Source: Toxonevra muliebris (lineage: Eukaryota > Arthropoda > Insecta > Diptera > Pallopteridae). From it: 64,000 bases of DNA. The notes beneath the pieces were generated by a model, which worked only from the letters and a program-made list of their open reading frames with translations, was not told where the DNA came from and ran no database searches. This document shows, piece after piece, positions 58,801-64,000 of the stretch; position 1 is the first letter of the stretch; each line of letters starts with the position of its first letter. The DNA is taken from assembly GCA_963691655.1 (NCBI GenBank), contig OY829326.1, positions 110,953,388 through 111,017,387 on the forward strand, read 5' to 3'. Made by a program: the position numbers and the translations under genes.

Positions 58801-61800
58801 TGCCACTTAAATTAGCATTATACTGTCTAAAATTCATATCATACGCTGTCAAAACCGCTCCCTCCGCATTGTGGTGAATGTGCCCCAGAAGCAACCACCA
58901 TGTCATCATTCAAATCGGCAATTACCCCTAATGAATGAAGATCTCTTTGAAAATTATTTTTACAAATTTTGTGTTATTACTTATTTTTCTTTTCATAGGT
59001 AGCGGTATATAAAAAAGTTTTGGGGATATAGTCGTCCCAGTCCAGACATGAATCCAATTGTAAATATTTGGGCAATTATGTCGAAGCGGAAGTGGAAGCA
59101 ATTGTATCCACTTGATACAACGTGATTTCTGAAGATTCAATAAAAAAATCTTTGTGATAGCATGTCTTCTCGAGTAAGAAGTGCCACCAAGGTGTAAGGG
59201 AGCATAATCATTACTAAAAGTCTTTCCCTTGTTTATAAAATTTACAAAACATAAGTAACATGTAACATATTAAAAGACATAATTTTCACTCATTACAAAC
59301 TTTTTCTTTTATTATCAAATTTGTGAATATGACTTTAACATATAAGCTTTTTGGTAGCGTATATTGTTCTTGAATGGAATACATGCTTTAAGTACAGTCA
59401 TTTTTTGTTTAAACTTTTTAAAAACCTAACGAAATGTTTTTAATAACATAATTTTCATAAACTTAAGCAAAAAAAAAATCGGCTTTTTTTTTTGAGTGAG
59501 AGTATATATTCAACTAGGTAAAAACTCGTAATATTTGTGAGCACATTTACATTCTTCAAGCAATCTATCAAAACGCATTTAATATTACTCATACGCACCT
59601 TATTACATCTTTTATACTCAGCGGCTAATTTGATTTGTTCAAAGTACAAAATATGTGATTGTCGGCTTTTTTAACACCAATAAACAGCAAGTACCACTGA
59701 TTAAGTATTTCATGGTCTGATGCACAAATAAAAATCAGAAAATATCAAATTATATTACGCCCTGTATTTCAAACAATCCAAATTAAAATGATAGATTTTC
59801 CAGCATGTATGTAATATCAATCGATAACGGTAAGTTTATTACAAGATCTAGTAATTTTTATGTAATTTTTTTTTGCTTTCTATACATAATTCTCTTTAAG
59901 AGTACGTTTCATTCTAACATCGAATGCAGTCATTATTACTAATAGTATAACCCCAGCATAGAAAGTAGCTATTAACAGGCATCATAGTGTTGAAACATTG
60001 TACAAATCGTTTCTATTAAGATACATATTTCCATATACATTCACTTTTAATCGCAATAATATAAATTCCCACTCTCCCCTGCTATTTGCTTAATATTTCT
60101 ATGAACGTAAATAGTAACATTACATTTAGTAATAACATAATAGTAAACAATTTTGTTAGGTAAATTTTATGAACACATTGAAGCAACTAAATAATGATTC
60201 TTTATTATTCTTTTTTGGTTTATTTTTGCATTCACTTTCATATTGCCAAACTCTATTTAATTCTTAATTTGAAAGCTTTTTACTTTTTTAACCTTCGTTA
60301 TTAAAGGAGAGGTGGAAGAAACAATAAAAACAAACACAAACGTGTAAGTAAATAAGAAGAATAACACAAAAAACAAAACAGAGAATAATTTAGGCCAATA
60401 TACATAAGAGATTATGCAAATACAGGGATGTAAATATGCAGAAGTATTCATTGTTAGGTAGCAGGCAGTACTTTGTGCTCTGTGCGGAAGTGACCTACGG
60501 CGATCTTTCATTTATGCAAATTTATATGTATACAAGAGCAACAAAAGCGACCATTAATGCTGTGTATATATTTACTTTAGGCTAAAATATACATTCAAAC
60601 TACCTATATACACATTAAAGTGCAATGGGGGAAACATAAAATATAATTACTTGGGCTTTTATGTCCGTACGGCACATTTTGGTGAAAAAAAAATATTGAG
60701 GAATTTTCCTAAAAACCCAACATTAATAAAATAATACGATTTAGAATACGAAATAGATAACTTTTTTGGGTTTACTTAGCTTTAAAGAAATGAGTTGTGC
60801 AATAGGGAACAGCTCCAGAGCATATCATGTAAATTAACTAACAAGTGTCCAGTTTTTATTTTTCGCTAAAAAGCAGTGAAATAATGAAATTTCTTTGAAA
60901 TTTTAAAAGGTCTCATTATATTTAACTATTAATTGACATCAAAGTTTGGCAATGCATCCCATTTACTCAGTTAATTACGTTCTATATTACAGATCGCAGC
61001 TGTGAGCAAATAGTTGGCAACTAAATTTTGAAACACTTTAAAAACTTTAAAATATTTTAGAACTTAATTTTGCTGCTGATGGTGAGTTGAAAATTTAATC
61101 GTTTGCGTAGTGTGGTAATATTTTAAATATGCACATGTAGCAAGTGAAAATTCACTTGATTTTTTTTTTTTTTTTTTTTGGTAGACTTGCGAAATTTCTG
61201 TCGCTTTTATGAAATAACAACATAAGAATTTTTAATTTTTGCACTGTGCCATGAGCGACGAAACTCAAAGCATTAAAGCGAATAAGTAAGAATTTTTTTG
61301 TGAGTTTTGTGCTTAAAATTTTTTAATAAATTTTTAAATAAATAAGTTTGGCATAGTAGGTGCCCAGGTTCTCTTTTGTTTTTGTTTTATATATACAGAA
61401 TTTAATATACATATGTGGGTATATATGCATATAACAGACCGAAACTAGGTCGGCCAGTTGATATTTTGAAATATAGTAGGTCGATTACTGCTGAAAATTT
61501 CATTGTAAAAATCAGAATCATTAAAAAAAATTTAATTAAATTTTAGTCTTATAAATGTAAATGCAAAAGATTTGTATGCCTTCAAGGAACTACGTAGCCG
61601 TAAAGAGGTGACTCAAAAAACATAATTTCTCCCCTATTTTATTCGTCCATTGCATCTTTCCACAATGTGTTATTGGCGCAAAAACTTTTGTCATCTTTAT
61701 AAAACCAAAACCAACCAAGTTTTCAAACAACTATCTTCTAGAAGTATAGGCTTATGCTAAGAAAAAAATAGAGGAAATTCTAAAGCTACTAAAGTCATTT

Positions 61801-62934
61801 AGTAGCTTTAAAGATATTTATTCACTTATGGTAAAGCAAAAACAAAAAAACAAAAAATCAGAGTTGACCAAGGTTAATACTGATTGATACCATAATACTT
61901 CAAAAGATATAGGTTTGGTTTTTGGTACAAAAAAGAGGGTTAAGATTAAACGTCTCCATTATTACTTGACTAATCGGTCCCAAATTGCCACTAGAAAACA
62001 GTTCCCGAAAAAAAGTTTGGCAACATCTTTTTAAATTTTTTTAAGACTATTACTGCATTTATAAAAAGTTAGAGGAAATGTGTGGTGTTTCTAATGGTTT
62101 GGCGGTATACTGTTCATTTATTAAAAATCCAAAATTTAATTCAAATTTATCCTTGAAAAATTGTGTTTTTAAATTTCAACAGCCGGTATTTGGCCAAAAA
62201 ATAATTTTTTAAAAGTCATTTAATTCACTCGCCAGATTTACCGACGAAAATTTTTTTCTTCTTTAATATATGTAAGATATTTTTATCTCACGTTTTGGGA
62301 TTAAAACTCCATAGAAATGGAGTTTTAATGGAGTTTATTGTAAACGTTCTTTAACAACACTGTGCGACACATTTTCTTGGCGTACGTTTTACTTTGGAGT
62401 ATAAAGTAAGAAATGCGTTTGAGCAATTCGTCATTCACAGATTTTTTTTCGTTAGTAAAGTTAAAGAAAAATTTATTTGAAATTTTTTTCCGAGAACTCA
62501 GTTTAGAAATTAATGAAAAAAATAAAATTATAAAATCATGTCGACATAAATATTTAACTAATTTTGGCCTGATACTAGATGTTACGATCCAATTTTTGAA
62601 AATTTTCAAAACATAATTTCCATATACTTTCAATAAGAAATTTTAGCACTCAAAAAAGTAAAAGAAATTTGTTTCTGAATTTTACAGGGTATAGTAGTTT
62701 GTGGCTTAGTCAGAGAAAATTCGGTGACTAGATGTAAAAAATTAAATATATTTCTACATCACATCATGAGCAATAAGTAAGGAGTTAGATCGAAAAAATC
62801 TTAACACACATTTTACCTAATATTTTTTTTTGGGTGTAAAATTTAAAAATTTCTTTGATCTAGTTATCTTTGAAAAAAATGTCAGTTGTCATTTTTAATG
62901 ACAAACATGTTGATTTATTGTGAGTTTGATCAAA
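58801..62934. other. AT-rich non-coding stretch
   Basis: No supported gene. A perfect hairpin TTAAAACTCCAT-agaa-ATGGAGTTTTAA lies at 62,301-62,328. Poly-T at about 61,162-61,180. A short start-like frame at about 61,251 (MSDETQSIKANK) ends at once and is not supported. Confidence 0.55.
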
Positions 62935-63927
62935 ATGAGTGAAGAAAAAGAAGAACGTCTTAAAATTATTAAAAATTTTCAAAAAAATCCAAAATGGACC
63001 TACAAAAAATTGGCCAAAAAATTGAAGGTCTGCCATCAAACTGTTTCCAATGTTATTAAACAGTTTTAGGAAAATTTGACCATCGATAGGAAACCTGGTT
63101 CGGGATGAAACAAGGACCACATGATATTGGGAAAGCCAAGAAAATAAAAAGCATATTGAAAAGATCTCCAAACACATCTGGTAGAAAAGCTGCCCGGGTA
63201 GCCCAGTGCTCTGACTATTTGGTGCGAAAAGTTAAAGCCAAGGCAGGTTTGAAAACATACAAAGTACAAAAAGTTCCATACAGGAATGCTGCGAAAAATT
63301 TATGGCTCGGAAATTAAAATCGAATTTCATAAAAAAATATTCATGTTGTATAATGGACGACGAAACGTATGTACTGGCAGATTTTACGCAGCTTCCGGTT
63401 CAAAATTTTTATGTTGCTGATCCTCGAGTAAATGTCGAAGAACAATTTAGAATCCAAAAGCAGACAAAATTTCCTAAAAAATTCCTGGTATGGCAAGCTA
63501 TATGCAGTTGCGGCAAAAGAAGCAAGTCATTTGTTACAGTGGGCTCTATAAATACCGAAATATACATCAAAGAATGTTTGGAAAAAGACTTCTTCCTTTC
63601 ATAATAGAGCATAATGTGTCCACATATTTTTGGACTGATTTGGCATCATGTTACTATGGCAAGAAAACTCTGGAGTGGTACCAAAGCAATAACATAGTTT
63701 TTGTACCAAGAGAGGCCAATCCTCCAAATTGTCCGGAGCTAAGACCAGTGGAGAGATATTTGGCTCTTATCAAAAGAAACTTAAAGAGCACAAAAAAGGT
63801 GTCCCAAAATATCGAAGATTTTAAAAAGAGATGGGCAAACTGTTCCAAAAAGTTGTCTGAAACTACTACCAAATCTCTAATGGAAGGCTTACCAAAAAAG
63901 GTCCACGAGTTCATAAATAGTGATTAG
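62935..63927 (+). pseudogene. DD37E-type (ITmD37E-like) transposase, decayed
   Basis: Starts MSEEKEERLKIIKNFQKNP with a helix-turn-helix (TYKKLAKKLKVCHQTVSNVI); a TAG stop interrupts it near 63,068. After a frame shift at about 63,105 the second helix-turn-helix part follows (SGRKAARVAQCSDYLVRKVK, GLKTYKVQKVP). After another shift at about 63,300 comes the catalytic core: MDDETYV (first Asp), KKFLVWQAICSCG, YIKECLEK. A further shift near 63,575 leads to RLLPFIIEHN, FWTDLASCYYGKKTLEWY (second Asp) and NCPELRPVERYLAL, with Glu 37 residues after the second Asp. That spacing and the NPPNCPELRPVE wording fit the ITmD37E group known mainly from mosquitoes. Catalytic residues remain, but at least three frameshifts and one stop make it inactive. 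The element's right end may lie beyond the window; termini not found. Confidence 0.85.
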
Positions 63928-64000
63928 AACTATAAAAGTTATATTTTTCTGAAACTGAAACTTCTTTCAATGGCTGCATTCACGACGCTCATCAATTGCT

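Noticed and set aside
61251..61289. Short start (MSDETQSIKANK) followed by GTAAGA, possible first exon
   Set aside because: Only a dozen codons, no second exon recognised, no other coding evidence.
1..64000. CRISPR arrays, operons, riboswitches and rRNA genes
   Set aside because: None seen; the window is an animal nuclear sequence and no such signals appear.

Overview
This is an AT-rich, intron- and repeat-dominated window from a higher dipteran nuclear genome. A tephritid-type fruit fly is the best guess, from the host gene, the long introns and the mix of Tc1/mariner, hAT, piggyBac-like and LINE relics. There is no bacterial-style gene organisation, and most open frames here are chance frames or decayed transposons.

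The only host gene I can support lies on the minus strand between about 6.1 and 25.1 kb: five exons of a two-immunoglobulin-domain cell-surface protein of the DPR (defective proboscis extension response) family, most like dpr7. All four internal junctions have GT-AG splice sites and the codon phase is continuous through 1434 bases. The signal-peptide exon (upstream, beyond 25,082) and the last C-terminal exon (downstream, below 6146) were not found.

Region by region. 0-6 kb: non-coding, with a short MITE, a tRNA-like SINE head, an ATCGT-rich repeat and a 1.1-kb foldback repeat. 6-25 kb: the dpr gene, with introns loaded with a Tc1-like element, a 1.7-kb foldback element with an 8-bp target duplication, a TTAA-flanked 1.6-kb element, LINE fragments and a MITE. 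25-39 kb: mostly empty AT-rich DNA with LINE relics, an unusual element carrying 'CGGAGAGGAC' motifs, a perfect-stem palindrome and a dead mariner. 39.8-41.2 kb: a pyrimidine-only 11-bp minisatellite. 43.3-44.6 kb: a LINE inserted inside an older LINE. 46.7-47.5 kb: an inverted-repeat element. 51.9-56.2 kb: a piggyBac-like MITE, a second copy of the Tc1-like family and a non-autonomous hAT element with a perfect 8-bp duplication. 58.4 kb: a 108-bp LINE tail with target duplications. 62.9-63.9 kb: a decayed DD37E-type transposase.

The most interesting observations are: three copies of a LINE family whose 3' end is a (CCTAA)n tail abutting target-site duplications, with no poly(A); a mariner whose third catalytic Asp is Asn; IR/DR organisation in two Tc1 copies; cleanly bounded non-autonomous elements; and an 11-bp minisatellite whose length forces the same peptide repeat in all three frames. 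Family names rest on motifs I recognise by eye; no database search was made.
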